The translations under genes and the position numbers were made by a program. From Spongilla lacustris (Eukaryota > Porifera > Demospongiae > Spongillida > Spongillidae), in contig OX442419.1 of the NCBI GenBank assembly GCA_949361645.1, positions 3,941,757 to 4,005,756 on the forward strand: a DNA stretch of 64,000 bases, given 5' to 3'. The notes below the pieces were generated by a model, which was not told the DNA's origin, searched no databases, and saw only the letters and a program-made list of their open reading frames with translations. Below are positions 1 to 11,677 of the stretch, in pieces (the first letter of the stretch is position 1; each line of letters begins with the position of its first letter).

Positions 1-25
1 CACACACACACACACACATGCACAA

Positions 26-79
<54 letters not shown>

Positions 80-92
80 ACACACACACACA
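1..92. repeat. (CA)n microsatellite
   Basis: Near-pure CA dinucleotide repeat with a few caaac and cactc interruptions. It runs off the left edge of the window. Confidence 0.95.
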
Positions 93-1540
93 GAGTCAAG
101 GAGAGGTGGCCAGGTAAAACAGTGAAACCATATCTGTTGCTAAGCTGCAAACCACAACCAAAGGAGAATGTCAAAGAAGGTGTTGATCATCCCTAAGAAT
201 GTAATCATACTTCCTCCATTGGGTAACCAGTTAGCTTCAAGCTAAGGGATATTGTTGCCAATCAACTCGACGCAGTTGCGTATACGTTGATTATTGTATA
301 TTCCAAGATAATAGAAGCATACTAATGCCTATCACTTATCTCCTCCACCACTGCACAGGTCTGCTGGTATAGCACCAAGCCAAGCACCTTGAGTGGTTGT
401 AAGAGGAGTCTTAGAATAAAGGCTCTGTGTAAGCAATACCGCAGCTAGAATGTCATTTACTGTTAATATCTGGGAGCCTCAAGATGATACTTATCGGTAA
501 TTGCGCTTGACAATGTAAAGAAGGACCTATCAATACTAATCTTACTTCAAGCTCCAACTCCAGACATTTTTACATTTCAATGATTACATGTACCAAGGCC
601 ATGCATCAATACGGACACCTGGCTATCACACGCCTGACCTGGCCTCTTACCTCAAACAAATCCCTATACAGTACGGCACGTGCTCGCACGACACACCGCG
701 TAGTTACGTAAGAGTATTGGTATATTTAGCACGTATACATGTACGATATACCCTTAGTTATAGGTGCATTCCAGCGCATGTTTAACTTGCACTCCTTTCC
801 ACTTTTTGGACTCTGTTATATAAGTTATAGACATGATATTTTGCGCGTCGAGAGGCCCATTTCTTGCCCGTAACGACAAGGTGATATCCCCAGCCTGATA
901 TGCATTCCACTTTTTGCGTAGCGGTTATGTAATCCATCCGTTGCTGCCATATGTGGGTCTGGGGACGAGACTAGGGTGATCACAGGTCCAGCGCGCGAGG
1001 TTGCTTCCCTTAAGATCTCACAAGGTTGAATTTCCGACCATGTTCTCCAACCTTGATGGTGTGATTTTCATATCTCACTCAGAACTGTTCCTACCGGCAA
1101 CACTGCCGCTCGGTACTGATTATATACATGTTGCCATATGGAGAAATGGCCCATACATAGGCAGTCATCATGCTTTTATTTTCAAATTGAATTTTAAACA
1201 CATTTATAATTTACTATAAATCGGTCTGATTGTGAATCTGTGTTTTATATAATTATGACATGAACCATTCGTGTAGTAAAATCAAGACAAAAAATTAATT
1301 TCTACCGCGCATAATTTATTCATAATATGTCATAACGTAATACCTTGCGTCATCTGGGATTAAGTTACAGTTATTGCGTACGTTGCAACTAGTTAACTGT
1401 TAATTGCAGATGAATTATTAATGATAATACACAATCGTAGCTTTGGAGATGTGGAGGCAGCAATAAACGGATTGCCCTGCATGATTTCAACTTCTGAGAT
1501 TCAAGTGTTTTGGTGAGTATACTGTGTGAATTTAGTATGT
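93..1540. other. Intergenic, no gene recognised
   Basis: Unique-looking AT-rich DNA. Short open frames at 588–785 and 1,001–1,219 have no recognisable domain, no splice context and ordinary intergenic composition. No repeat structure was noticed. Confidence 0.5.
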
Positions 1541-1579
1541 GCAGAACAGGCATATATTCGATGCAGTGAAGGGGAGGAG

Positions 1580-2365
1580 ATATGGCCTTCTCCCTATACT
1601 AGTACTGTATGGAATTCTCCCTGTACTGTTGGCCTTCTCCCGGACCGTTAATTGCCCGTCTCCCTATACTGTTGGCCTTCTCCCTATACTGTTGGCCTTC
1701 TTCCTATACATTGGCCTTCTCCCTATACTGTTAGCCTTCTCCCTATATACTGTTGGCCTTCTCCCTATACTTTTGGCCTTCTCCCTATACTGTTGGCCTT
1801 CTTCCTATGCTGGTGGCCTTCTCCCTATACTATTCCTATACAGTTGGCCTTCTCCCTGTACTGTTGACCCTTCTCCCTATATGGTTGACCTTATCCCTAT
1901 ACAGTTGGCCGTCTCCCTATGCTGTTGGCTTTCTCCCTATACTGTTGGCCTTCTCCCTATACTGTTGGCCTTCTCCCTATACTGTTGGTCTTCTCCCTAT
2001 ACTATTCCTATACAGTTGGCCTTCTCCCTATACTGTTGACCCTTCTCCCTATATGGTTGACCTTATCCCTATACAGTTGGCCGTCTCCCTATGCTGTTGG
2101 CTTTCTCCCTATACTTTTGGCCTTCTCCCTATACTGTTGGCCTTCTTCCTATGCTGGTGGCCTTCTCCCTATACTATTCCTATACAGTTGGCCTTCTCCC
2201 TATACTGTTGACCCTTCTCCCTATATGGTTGACCTTATCCCTATACAGTTGGCCGTCTCTCTATGCTGTTGGCTTTCTCCCTATACTGTCTGTTGGCCTT
2301 ATCCCTATACTATTTCCTATACAGTTGGCCTTCTCCCTATACTATTGGCTTGTATAGCATCTCTG
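1580..2365. repeat. Minisatellite, ~20-bp unit, with ~172-bp higher-order repeat
   Basis: About 40 variants of a unit close to tgttggccttctccctatac run head to tail. Variant types recur in the same order (…tatactattcctatacagttgg…, …tatatggttgaccttatcc…) at about 1,830, 2,003 and 2,175. That gives a higher-order period of about 172 bp. Open frames across it in several phases follow from a stop-poor unit and are not genes. Confidence 0.93.
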
Positions 2366-3387
2366 TCCCTTTGTTTACCATGTGTATAGCTGACCTGTGG
2401 GACACACACACTACACACGTGCATGGACACTTCCAGCAAGTCACGCATGCTCAGTTACAGTGTGGACACTCAATGTAGTAGCTCTACTGGTGGCGATGCA
2501 CATATTCACAAGTGTCTCCATCATGTGCACACTACACACGCTGATGTAGAGCTGTGTATTGTGTGCTTCAAACATGGGCACACACACCAATGATGTCCAC
2601 ACATATACCTGTACACAGTGGTACTTACATGTCACTTGGGTGACGGCTCCATCAGAGGTCTTTGAACATGCATGTTAAAGTACTTCTGTTTAAGGGCCTG
2701 GAGAGGTACATTAACTTGTACATGTACTCTTTGTTACATGTACTATTGTCTATCTTTATAGACACCATCTACTGTTACATAATCCTGTACCTAGTATATG
2801 TACCCAGGACTAATTTCAAAAATGGTCTCATCTGGTGGCTACCAGATACAGGTATAAACCCTAACCCTGACTACCTACACAATAGTTCTGGTAAATTTAA
2901 TATTACTACATTTGCATCTGAGGCTGTGCTTTAAAAGGCGACCATGCGCTATATTCATTTGAGTTGCACACAACATGTTACCTACGTGTGGTCACCTTAA
3001 CCCTTCTATACATGTACATGTATGTAGCCAAGTTATCGTATGCCCTTCATGCAACTTTTTTGGCTGTAGGTCACTACATGTACATGCATCAAAGATACAT
3101 GTAGGTAGTGATTTTAGTGGTTACCTAAGTTTTGCAAAGCAACCACATCCATTGTGTGGACAAGGAAACCACAAGCCAGCCCTAAGCTAGCTACTGGCCT
3201 AACAAGGGATAATGGTTCTGGGGCTATGCTAAAGCTTCATACATGTATGTAAGTTGGCCCATGCCCATTTAGTGTTTGCATTAGTTATCACAAATAGAAT
3301 AACCTTATGGGCCCACTTCGTACATACATGTATGGACACACCTCCCTTGACAACTTACATGTACATGTACATGTTATATACTATACT
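2366..3387. other. Intergenic, CATGTA-rich
   Basis: No gene is recognised. The stretch is notable only for many scattered acatgta/tacatg words, for example around 2,670–2,760 and 3,000–3,110. A 90-codon open frame at 2,662–2,934 has no recognisable feature. Confidence 0.5.
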
Positions 3388-3497
3388 GTTGGTCAGTTGG
3401 CCTTCTCCCTATACTGTTGGCCTTCTCCCTATACTGTTGGCCTTCTCCCTATATAGTTGGCCTTCTCCCTATATAGTTGGCCTTCTCCCTATACTTA
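3388..3497. repeat. Second array of the ~20-bp minisatellite
   Basis: Five tandem copies of the same ttggccttctccctatac-type unit as at 1,580–2,365, about 1 kb away. The intervening sequence is unrelated, so the unit was dispersed or the array was split by later DNA. Confidence 0.9.
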
Positions 3498-3901
3498 GTA
3501 TGCACGGCATTACATGTAGTACCTTGCTCTCATTACTGTCAACAGTAAGGCTCTCAACTGTAATACTCCAAGCCTAGCTGGCAACAAGTAGACAGGCAAT
3601 AGAATAACCCTGGGGCTCACCAAAAATGTACATACATGTATGGACACAAGTAGTAGTGCTGCACATCTGTTAACATACTATGAACTTCCAGGACATAGCT
3701 ATTCCCTAGGACAGCCAGCAAAACCAGGCCTAGGGGTTGTATTTGCACAAAGATGCATGGCATTGTGCATGAGATTATTCACTGTATGTACAGACCTAGA
3801 CCTTTTATCAGCAGTCTGGCCACACAACAAAATTCATGACATTGGGCCTTTGTTACTTTGTACAAACATCGAAATAAGATAGGATCAGCAGGTGTTTATG
3901 T

Positions 3902-3902
<1 letters not shown>

Positions 3903-3960
<58 letters not shown>

Positions 3961-3990
3961 CACACGCACACGCACACACACACACACATC
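3903..3990. repeat. (CA)n microsatellite
   Basis: About 85 bp of CA repeat with a few CG interruptions near its right end. Confidence 0.95.
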
Positions 3991-5200
3991 AGCTGAACGT
4001 GGGGAGGAGGAGGCAGGAATAGGCAACATCTGCCAGTATCACTTACGGTTTCCAGTCATGCATTTGCTACAGATGTTACGTGTACAAGAAGCACACCATT
4101 ACATGCACGTACTTCCTACATGTATAACACCAGGGATTTACCGCACCTACCCCCTGGTGTACACGTGGCATGTCACTTGCTGTTCTGTCAATTAATCCAG
4201 GGTTCACAAACATGCCATTTAACTGTACATATGAAGGGAAGACTTCCTACAATAATACTGCAGCAATGCAAGTAGAACATCATAACACAAACTTTCATGA
4301 ATCCCTCAATTGTATTTAGCCAGTCAGACACTCAATGTTTTGGCATATACAAACTGCCACCACAACCTGTACAAAAAAACCCAAATAATACTTTCTCTTT
4401 TCCTCCTCCCTTCAATTTCCTTACCTCCCCTTCCATCTCCCTCCCTCCTCATCCCATCAATTTTCCTACCTCCCCCTCCCTCCCATCACTCTCGCTCCTC
4501 CTCTCTCCTTTCCTCCCCTTATCCCCATTCACCCCGCTGGCCCCAGCTCTCATCTTATAGCGCATGACAAATGAAGTACTATCCGGCTGAAAGGATCGTG
4601 TGTGAAAGGAAAAAGGTAAGCTGGCTGGGTTTGTTTTTAAAAAACAAAATAAAACTGAATAATACCATGCTTTCCAGAATGGAAGAATAGTATCTAGTGT
4701 TGTAAAGTGGTTTTAAGAAGACACTTATATTGGGTTGAAGAAAAGGACGTAAGTTAACCTGTTCTCTTCTACAGTATGCAATATGTGTGTTCAGGTGTAT
4801 TCTAGTAATCACTGCATTTTTATTTCAGGGAGTTCAAGTGTCAGCTTAAATTGATTTTTCACATACAACGCTCACTAGCTGCAGGAACAATCAGAAGGAA
4901 CAGTGCATGTGCATGGATGTCACTATGGATGTAATGTAGCGTTACTGTTGTGTTAATTTAACTGCAGGTGTCACAACAAAGCACTGTTGTACATGTACAT
5001 GTGATCATGTTTCAAAAGATTCAACCACATGCAATGGCGTCCTAGGCTGGTTTGTTTCTCAGACACTCGATACCTCAGGATGCACTCGGATAGCTCACAA
5101 CATCAACAACCATTCATTCATTATACTGAATCATACATGTAATCACATTCACACACGTGATCCTATATATCTCTAATCACTGAATGTTTCCGGACATCAC
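3991..5200. other. Intergenic with pyrimidine-rich tract
   Basis: No gene is recognised. Positions 4,395–4,550 are almost pure C/T on the plus strand (ctccctcctc runs) and produce spurious Pro/Ser/Leu open frames. At 5,073–5,100 a short block (cctcaggatgcactcggata) recurs with one change at 6,927–6,952, beside the Gag remnant, and may be the edge of an old repeat. Confidence 0.5.
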
Positions 5201-5204
5201 AGTT

Positions 5205-5415
5205 CCTCCCCATTTCACACTGGTGACAGACCACCATCCCTTGGTGTCCATTCTCAACCCGGAAAAGGGATTACCAGCAGTGACGGCAGCACGGTTGCAT
5301 TGATATATGCGGTAGGCTAGCCCTATCTTGATATCAGGTACAAGAGTACCACTCAGCACACAAATGCTGATGCACTTTCACATCTCCCAGTGGTGGCCGA
5401 CATGCAGATGGCACA
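5205..5415 (+). pseudogene. Ty3-type RNase H remnant
   Basis: Translation shows LVTDHHPLVSILNPEKG at the left and YKSTTQHTNADALSHLP at the right. These are the two conserved ends of the RNase H domain of Ty3/gypsy polyproteins: the TDH catalytic-region motif and the HxNADALS signature before the integrase. The stretch between them is shortened and contains in-frame stops at about 5,302 and 5,317. No RT or integrase is found beside it. It is a dead fragment, of a lineage different from the two complete Ty3 elements in the window. Confidence 0.7.
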
Positions 5416-5635
5416 AATGGACGAGGAGGAAGGAGGGACATTCCCAACTACAAACCCTCCTGGTCGAGGTGGCAAAATTAGGAAGAACAACAACAATTAA
5501 GGGACCTGGTGTTAGCAAGGGTGTTTCAGCCTATTCAGGAGGGATGGCCACCCAAAACTACAGAAGAGGTCCGGTTATAAAGGTAGAGACATGAACTATA
5601 CATGTACAGCAGTACAATCCTGTGAAAGGATACAG

Positions 5636-5754
5636 GGAGAGGTATAGGCCTGTACCACTGTTCACGGAGGGGTACAGGCCTGCTCAGGGATACAGGCATG
5701 TTCAAGGAGGGGTACAGGGATACAAGCCTGGACAGGGGTACAGGCCTGTACTGG

Positions 5755-5786
<32 letters not shown>

Positions 5787-5990
5787 ACAGGACTGTACAG
5801 TGGGTACAGGCTTGTACAGGGGTAAAGGCGTGTACATGCAGGGAGGGGTACAAGCCTGGACAGGGGTACAGGCCTGTACTGGGGGGGGGGGGGGGGGGGG
5901 GTTGGGGGTACAGGACTGTACAAGGGTATAGGCTTGTACAGGGGTGCAGGCCTGTACAAGGGTAATGGCGTGTACAGGGAGGGGTAGTGG
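5636..5990. repeat. Palindromic minisatellite with poly-G tracts
   Basis: Repeats of (g)ggtacaggcctgtac, a unit whose core tacaggcctgta is a perfect palindrome. Two homopolymer G runs of about 29 and 20 bases (5,756–5,785 and 5,881–5,900) interrupt the array. Proline-rich or glycine-rich open frames across it are artefacts. The G runs are likely to be length-variable and poorly assembled. Confidence 0.93.
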
Positions 5991-6059
5991 CCTAAAATTG
6001 TACAGGCCTGTGCAATTTGGGGTACAACCAATTGTATTGATACATAGCAGTTGTTCATT

Positions 6060-6960
6060 CATGATGAACTCCACATACATATAGGTTTACCCATTATCCT
6101 CTGTTTCATTCCATTTCTCTTGTCTTTTGCTAGGCCATGTAGTGATCCCCATTTCAGTCTGTCCCATTCTTCTTTGCTTTCATCGTCCCCCTTTAGTTCC
6201 TTCACAGAGTGGTCTCTAGTGGGTACACCCTTTCCAACACCTGTTCCTTCTGCCCTTTTCTTTGCACAACACGCCCTCTCAATTTGCCCCCATTTCCTGC
6301 AAACTTTGTTTCTGAACCTGCACTGTTGAGTATCATGCGTTCCTCCACACCTGTTGCAAGCCCCTAGGCCTGACGGTCTCCCCCTTCTTGGTGGTGCTGC
6401 CACTTGATGTCCTTCCTGTTTTGTGACACTCTGCAACTGTTCTGCGCGTCTTTAGTCTCCCTTTCCGCTTTGGCAAAAGTGAGGTCTGCCTTTGTGAGGA
6501 GTCTCTTCTGTACCCCCTCGTCCCTCATACCAAAGAACACCCTGTCTCTCAGCGTCTCTGATAACGTCGCACCAAACGCACAGGCAAACTTGCTGCATAC
6601 CACATATCACACTTTCTCCCTCCTTTTGTCCCGTTTGTGGAACCGTACGTTCTGCGATGACTAGAGGTTTAGGCGCTACGTGTGTCGTTAAGGCTGCGAC
6701 CAGTTGCTCGTACGTTCGGTCTTTCAATTTCTGGGGTGCTACGAGCGCTCGGAGCAGGCCAAATGTAATACAGGCGTCCTTTTTCTGTTCGGCTTCCACT
6801 TTATTTGCCAGGAAGAAATGTTCTAGCCGCTCGACGTATTAACTCAACCAGTCTTCCGTTGACGCGTCACACTCCCCTGCCATCCTTCTTAGCTATCCCA
6901 TGCACCCTCGTCGCCACTGTAGACCTCAGGATGCACTTGGATAGCTCAGATCCAGCTACA
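6060..6960 (-). pseudogene. Ty3-type Gag remnant
   Basis: On the minus strand, fragments in three frames read as one Gag protein. From 6,799 comes a segment with LLRALVAPQKLKDRTYEQLV and PKPLVIAER. From about 6,603 comes the part with FGATLSETLRDR, FGMRDEGVQKRLL and ADLTFAKA. From about 6,436 comes a Cys/His-rich part with CNRCGGTHDTQQCRF and a degenerate CCHC knuckle. These are typical of the K02A2.6-like Gag found beside many animal Ty3 elements. Frames change near 6,600 and 6,437. No LTR or Pol was found next to it, and the RNase H remnant at 5.2 kb lies on the opposite strand. It is a decayed fragment of a different family from the two full elements. Confidence 0.7.
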
Positions 6961-7269
6961 GCTACGTGTAGGCCTACATCTCCTGTCTGAGCAGCCGGTC
7001 GAGGTAAGCAGCCTAACATCATTTTAATACAACGATCTGTCTTGCAGAAAACACAGACTCGAAGCTTTTAGTATTCCATGGCATGTACTAGTAGTTACCC
7101 CTGGCACGGGGCGGCACCTGGCCCACCACGCCCTCTGCTCGACTCCAGCTTTGCAAAATGCTGGCATCATTTTATTAACTATGGAATACCCTTGATTTTA
7201 CTACATGTAAATATCTATGGCAACACATAGAAACGCCATTTAAAAATGGCGCCTTATTGCACCAAAACT

Positions 7270-7600
7270 GATTTACTATTTTTAAAAATGGTCCCCAAAT
7301 TCTTCACGACAACATCCACTTTTTTTCATATATTATATTATTTGGATAGTTGTAGAATTGTTTCAGAGGGTGGCAAAAGTTCTAACCCCCCTCTGTTCAT
7401 TAGTTATAACTAATGGAATATCTTAATTAGCATGATTTTTTTCCATTTTCTGTACAAGTCTATGGAATATCATATTTTCAGAAATGGTCCCAGAATTTTG
7501 GACGATACAAGGTATAAAATTTGAAATTGCCTACATTTAAACATCATTTAGAGTAGTATTAGAGGGTGGCAAAAGTTGCAGGTCCGTTAGTTAAGTAAAT
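7270..7600. repeat. Imperfect direct duplication
   Basis: Two stretches of about 150 bp, 7,275–7,400 and 7,478–7,580, share aaatggtccc…aatt, a facing cgac/gacgata block, and end in agagggtggcaaaagtt. They are an imperfect tandem duplication in AT-rich DNA. No gene is recognised in 7,000–7,830. Confidence 0.6.
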
Positions 7601-7839
7601 AATAATCAAGTTAGTAAAAACGCCATACATTCTCTATGGAACGTACCGCGGAATGAAATCCAAAAATTTACAAACCGCAACTTTCGTGTCCGTTGATTTC
7701 TCCATATGCAATTGTATATTCTATATGCTGCAGCGTGGTTGCATGATGCACCCAGTTTGGCCATGCAGTATATAAATGCATGCACACTTACGCGTATATC
7801 AAACAGCACTATTACGGCTATGCAAGATTATATAAATGG

Positions 7840-9828
7840 GACAACATTAAAGCTCTGATGGCTAACCGACTTATTGCCTTAGACAAGTGTCCTGGAGTAC
7901 GACCCATCAGCATTGGAGAGTGTTTGCGTCGCATTATTGGTAGAGTGATGGCCCTAACCACAGGTACTGATGTTGAAATGTTGTGTGGAACAGATCAGTT
8001 GGCATCAGGTTTGAAAGCAGGCATAGAAGGAGCAGTGCATGCAATGATGGAGCTTTACACCCAGCATTCTGGTAATGGATGGGGGCTGTTGTTAGTGGAT
8101 GCCAAGAATGCTTTTAACATGGTGAACCGAGTTGCTGCCTTGTGGAATGCTCGCGTGTTATGGCCTCGATGCAGCCGTTTTTTGTTCAACACCTATAGAG
8201 GATTTGCTAGGCTTGTCTTAAGAGGATCTGATGAATGTCTATTCAGTAAGGAAGGTGTTACTCAAGGTGATCCTCTATCCATGCTCATCTATGCAGTTGC
8301 ACTATTACCACTTGTTAAGTCACTGAAGGTCAAAGAGAACAGGTTGCAGACCTGGTATGCAGATGACTCAGCTTGCATTGGTAACATCAATGAGGTTCGC
8401 TCATGGTATGATCAGTTGGCTGAGCAAGGCCCAGCTTATGGATACTTTCCTGAGCCCAAGAAAAGCTGTCTGATTGTTACCCCTCAATTTGAAGATGAGG
8501 CCAGGATATAGTCTTTGGTGATTTGCATGGGTGTGCAGATAGTGAACGGACATCGCTTTCTTGGGGGTGTTATTGGAGACTGCATGATAGCAGATGATTT
8601 TGTGAGGAAGAAGGTTGCAATGTGGGTAGATTGTGTTGTGAAACTCTCCAAGGCAGCTACCAAGTCACCACAAGCTGCTTATACTGCTCTCTCCAGATCC
8701 CTTCAGTGTGAATGGTCATACCTGCAGCGAGTCATGCATAACTGTGGAGGTGCTTTTGTCCCACTGCAAGATGCGATTTTAAAGGCTTTCTACCCAGCAT
8801 TGTTTGAAGGAGATTTGTCAGATGCTGAATGTAAACTGTTTTCTTTACCAACTCGTTTTGCTGGCTTGGGAATCAATAATCCTACTGAGACAGCATCATC
8901 GTCCTACCACACCTCTACCCATAGAAGCTATTAAGGGATGTGGTGAATTTAGCTCTACCTGTCACCTGGATGCAATCAGCAAGGCAAGATATGAGACGCG
9001 AAAAGCACTTGACGAGGTTTCCAAACAGAAACTAGAAGCCATTCTTGCAACTCTTTCACCAGGCAGACAACGTGCAATCATGAGGGTGGTTGAGGGCAAA
9101 ACATCCAGCTGGTTGACGACTCTGCCACTCCAAAGTTGCCACTTTGATTTGGCTCCTGTACAGTTCAGAGATGGCCTAGCTCTACGCTATTTGCGACATC
9201 CATCTAATCTGCCAGCCAAGTGTGATGGTTGTGGAGCTGATTTCACCCTCCAACATGCCCTAGACTGTAAGAAGGGGGGACTTGTTATACTACGCCACAA
9301 TGAGATCCGTGACTGCCTTGGTGACCTTGCCAGTCAGGTGTGGCCCCAAGTTATAAAGGAGCCTATTGTCAATGAGACTACTGCCACCTCAAGTGATCCA
9401 GGACTAAGGCTTGACCTGGGAATCAGAGGTGTTTGGCAACCACAGGTGGAGGCATTGTTTGATGTCCGTGTCATAGACACTGACGCCCCATCACACTCCT
9501 AATGCCATTCTTGAGTCAAGCTCACTGGAGAAGAAGAGAATGTACAAAAAGGCAGTTGAAGACAGAAGAGGCACCTTCACCCCATTTGTCCTTTTCGTGG
9601 ACGGACTACTACACAAAGAGGCTAGTCACTTCCTAAAGCACATGGCCACTGCTCTGTCTTCCAAGTGGGACAAAGCTTATTCCATTACCAGCAGCTATGC
9701 ATGTCAGATCACGGCTTGCTTTTGCAGGGGTTCGAGCTGTGAGCCTCTGTCTTAGAGGATCCCGCACCAAATGGAGAAGTGGGCTGGGGTTTGAAGATGA
9801 TGCACCTCTGGCCTCATTCATGGAGTAA
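7840..9828 (+). pseudogene. Non-LTR-type reverse transcriptase with zinc-knuckle/nuclease C-terminus, 5'-truncated and broken
   Basis: The first block (to 8,510) carries reverse-transcriptase motifs: ALDKCPGVRPISIGE, LLLVDAKNAFNMVNR, the QGDPLSM block and the catalytic YADDSA. A second block (8,525–8,920) is the thumb-like region (GHRFLGGVIGD). A third (to 9,502) has a CDGCG…HALDCKKGG…RHNEIRD zinc knuckle, then LRLDLGIRG…ALFDVRVIDTD, the arrangement of a PD-(D/E)XK-type endonuclease as in R2/NeSL-like retrotransposons. The last block ends in SLCLRGSRTKWRSG. The frame is broken near 8,507, 8,527, 8,915, 9,495 and 9,699. Two of the breaks (8,527 and 9,699) coincide with the hexamer TGCATG. The 5' part of the element is missing. 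A fragment of a related 3' end lies at 48,640–48,880. Exact clade is uncertain. Confidence 0.85.
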
Positions 9829-9829
9829 A

Positions 9830-10486
9830 TTTATTGACTTATTATTTGTCTTTTTAATTACTTATCATCTAATTGTATGTATTTCATGTTTTTATTAAAT
9901 TAATTAAGTATATGAAGAAAATAAACTACTGCATGCAGAATTAAGTTGCTCATTTATCCATATGCTCCTGTAGATCCACCTCGTTATCTTAGCGGTGCTG
10001 CATGTGATGTGACAGCTTGGACAACAGAATTAAAGGAATGTTTATGGCAAGCATTAATACTGAAGTTATGATGTTACATCTCCATGCCCGCTGCCCGCAT
10101 GCGCACTGATTAAAAAAAGGGTGTTACCGCAACACACTTTGGGGTGTTCGTACGACTGTTTAGGAATAACACCCCATGGAGGGTAGTGGTAAGTGCTAGT
10201 GCCAACACCCCTGATGCCGGTGTAGCTAGTACACTCTAATGGGTGGTGACACAGGTATAAATAGTTCATTGGAGTCACTGATCGCGCAAAGTAAGTTAAA
10301 ATACTTCTGCAAAGTGGCTTGCGGGAGTGCGTGCGAGTGCTGTACTGAAATGTGTGAGTCTCCCGCGAAATGCGCGAGAGTTGGCGCTTGTTTGCACCAA
10401 CTACCACAGAGATGTGAAAATCCCTTATACTATACACTGTAGATATTTAAATAGTGGACAGATGTAGATCCTCCTCGATAGTATTA
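9830..10486. other. RT-element 3' flank and intergenic DNA
   Basis: An AT-rich tail (attttattaaattaattaag) at 9,840–9,930 probably belongs to the RT element. The rest shows no gene. A short block (ctcctgtagatccacctcgt) at 9,964–9,983 has an inverted match at 31,277–31,300. Confidence 0.5.
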
Positions 10487-10605
10487 CTAATATCCTCTTG
10501 TGGCAAAGTGCGCATGATGGCCATGATGACCGACATGATGTGCAGTATGTCCTATGTGTCCATGATGTGCAGTATGTCCTATGTGTCCATGATGTGCAGT
10601 ATGTC
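10487..10605 (-). CDS. His/Gly-rich secreted repeat protein, C-terminal part of interrupted gene
   Basis: On the minus strand, in the frame described for 15,694–15,954, this stretch continues the 9-residue repeat (HGHIGHTAH). It ends in a His-rich tail (VGHHGHHAHFATRGY) and a TAG at 10,487–10,489. It is separated from the upstream part by the Ty3 element at 10,606–15,689. When the 4-base duplication is counted once, the two parts are exactly in frame. The protein has no recognised enzyme domain. Its role (metal binding or extracellular matrix) is inference from composition only. Confidence 0.5.
10530..10605. repeat. 27-bp minisatellite, left part
   Basis: About 2.5 copies of a 27-bp unit (tgtcctatgtgtccatgatgtgcagta), continuing at 15,690 beyond the LTR element. 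The period is nine codons. Confidence 0.9.
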
Positions 10606-10740
10606 TGTAGCGGCCTCATCCATTCCATCTATATAGCAGCAAGGTTACAAAGACTGACACGAATACTCACTACAGACACCTATATATGTAATCATACGCA
10701 TGCGCACATAGCAATTATACAGTTTCCAATACCCGTTACA
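10606..10740 (-). repeat. 3' LTR of element 1
   Basis: 135 bp, matching 15,555–15,689 base for base as far as I can read. It ends TG…CA in both orientations. It includes a NRF1-like word acgcatgcgcac at 10,697–10,708. Confidence 0.95.
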
Positions 10741-10758
10741 CAGCTCCCCCTTTTCAGG
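10741..10758 (-). other. Polypurine tract of element 1
   Basis: On the minus strand AAAAGGGGGAGCTG lies directly before the 3' LTR, the position used to prime plus-strand DNA synthesis. Confidence 0.8.
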
Positions 10759-10774
10759 GAGTGGGTCCACACAC

Positions 10775-11677
10775 TCAAATATCGTCCGGTAGACTCCATG
10801 GGTTTCCGTATCTGTCCGGCGGTCTTCTGTTTCTCGCAGATCTCCTCAATACCTGTTGCGCCTCCTCATTTGATTCTGCCCCATCTGCTTGTCTCTCTTC
10901 CCCGTCTGAGTCACCCAATACGGACAAATGATCCCCATCTCTTATTTGTTCTACGTTCCTCTCGGGTTCGGCCACCGGCCCTTGTCTTACTCTCTCTCCC
11001 CTCTCCGTGGATTCATCCACAGTATAATCCTCTTCTTCGTCGCCTTCATGATTTTCAGCGGTGTTATCCCTACTGTCTTCTTCGAACGGCTCAGGGAGTT
11101 GCCTTCGTTCCGAGACTAACTTAGAAGGAGCAGGCTTTAATCTGTTGAAATGAACAACATACTTTTTCCTCGAGTTAGAGCAGTCAACGATACGATAGAC
11201 GCACGGGCTTACCACTTTTGTTACCTTAAATGGCCCTCGCCATGGCCTGTGGAACTTCTTGCATTTGTTCCTCGGCACGGCTGGACTGTGAAGAAATACC
11301 AAGTCATTTACCTTGCATGATGTTCCACGGCACTTTAAATCATAAACAACCTTTTGGCGCTGCTGTTTTCTACTTGCATATTTCTGAACCCACTGATAGC
11401 TCTGTTGCAGCCGTTCTATTAATGCAGTACTGTACTCATCCACTGACTGATACTCTGGAGTAGGAATATTGTACAACAAGTCTTCAGGCAACCGAGGGTC
11501 ACGGCCGAACATAGGCTGGAATGGTGTAGTTGCTGTGGTTTCATGGGCGCTTGTTCTATAAGCAAACAAAAGCGAGGGCAGAAAAAGATCCCAATCACGT
11601 TCCCTTTCCAAAACAGTCATGCTCAACATTTCCAGTAATGTTTTGTTAAACCGTTCTACTAACCCATCTGACTGCAT
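10775..11677 (-). pseudogene. Element 1 integrase C-terminus and acidic tail
   Basis: This is the end of the Pol polyprotein, in a different frame from the core. It contains the end of the integrase catalytic domain (GLVERFNKTLL, with the third catalytic acid), the host-DNA-side region (AYRTSAHETTATTPF), and the GPY/F-like module (WRGPFKVTKV…YVVHFNRLKP). A long acidic, Arg-spotted tail ends RRSARNRRPPDRYG. The frame break from the upstream integrase lies at 11,674–11,678, at a CATGC/GCATG word. It is separate from the rest of Pol only because of that break. Confidence 0.9.

Noticed and set aside
1539..2389. Four overlapping 70–166 codon open frames
   Set aside because: They lie wholly in the 20-bp minisatellite, which is stop-poor in several phases.
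4297..4567. Pro/Ser/Leu-rich open frames
   Set aside because: Pyrimidine-rich tract without coding features.
5535..6080. Proline-rich 181-codon frame on the minus strand
   Set aside because: Produced by poly-G tracts and the tacaggcctgta repeat.
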